Positions 43,252 to 43,312 of a stretch of 43,312 nucleotides of DNA are shown here, one piece after another. The notes under the pieces are model-generated. The model did not search any database. It was given only the letters and a program-made list of their open reading frames with translations, and was not told where the DNA came from. This DNA comes from an uncultured Elusimicrobium sp. (lineage in GTDB: Bacteria; Elusimicrobiota; Elusimicrobia; Elusimicrobiales; Elusimicrobiaceae): contig CADBFX010000010.1 in the NCBI GenBank assembly GCA_902794125.1, forward strand, positions 1-43,312, given 5' to 3'. The position numbers were made by a program, and so were the translations under genes. How positions within the stretch are numbered: position 1 is the stretch's first letter; each line of letters opens with the position of its first letter.

Positions 43252-43312
43252 TTTTTTGCTCCTGGGATAAATCGGTCGTCGCGGCGGGTTGAGTTTCCTC
43301 CGCCGCCAGTTT
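43238..43312 (-). CDS. C-terminal tail of a gene running off the right edge
   Basis: An open minus-strand frame runs from base 43312 to a TAG at 43238-43240, giving 24 codons ending QEQKNVQD. It overlaps the start of ispG by 14 nt, as in a coupled operon. In many bacteria ispG follows a site-2 (M50) protease gene such as rseP, but the tail is low complexity and does not show which gene this is. Confidence 0.45.
   Translation of the reverse strand, partial: KLAAEETQPAATTDLSQEQKNVQD

Overview
The window looks like a stretch of chromosome from a Gram-negative bacterium. It carries lipid A, Kdo and heptose genes, beta-barrel outer-membrane proteins, a type IV prepilin, and an alpha-2-macroglobulin/PbpC pair. 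The mix (dispersed PilE-like prepilin, moderate GC, short intergenic gaps, housekeeping order rimP-nusA-infB-rbfA-nrnA-truB-ribF) best fits a gut-type Elusimicrobiota. That is inference from gene content; no rRNA or marker search was possible. No phage, IS element, CRISPR array or plasmid feature was seen.

Layout. 1-1.7 kb: palindrome, prepilin, then yggS-yggU on the minus strand. 1.8-4.8 kb: plus-strand operon MFS, small membrane protein, maf, trxB. 4.9-6.4 kb: flavin-reductase-like gene and era. 6.42-6.75 kb: an isolated minus-strand unit with a good promoter, many hairpins, a 29-codon ORF and a terminator. 6.8-9.8 kb: nadB converging on a MATE exporter. 9.9-20.2 kb: Cys-rich secreted protein, alpha-2-macroglobulin, pbpC and a ChaN/TIKI-like secreted protein. 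20.2-21.8 kb: pyrG. 21.9-28.9 kb: envelope cluster with kdsB, rfaE1, a DUF3108 protein, gmhB and lpxL on minus, lpxK on plus, then a NodB-like pseudo-enzyme and a WaaE-like glycosyltransferase on minus. 29.2-31.1 kb: TPR lipoprotein, tRNA-Met(CAT), two unknown envelope proteins. 31.1-38.3 kb: minus-strand translation block rimP-nusA-infB, rbfA-nrnA-truB-ribF. 38.4-40.4 kb: two outer-membrane proteins. 40.4-43.3 kb: proS, ispG and the tail of a further gene on minus.

The points most worth a second look are these. (1) The structured transcription unit at 6.42-6.75 kb, with a possible Shine-Dalgarno switch in its leader. (2) At least eight start codons that sit 6-7 nt after a -10 hexamer, implying common leaderless transcription. 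(3) A perfect terminator-like hairpin inside the pbpC signal-peptide codons, just after the alpha-2-macroglobulin gene. (4) A NodB-fold protein that has lost its metal ligands. (5) Three otherwise conserved genes (kdsB, the DUF3108 gene, ispG), each broken by a small frame-changing deletion, which is either assembly error or real decay.
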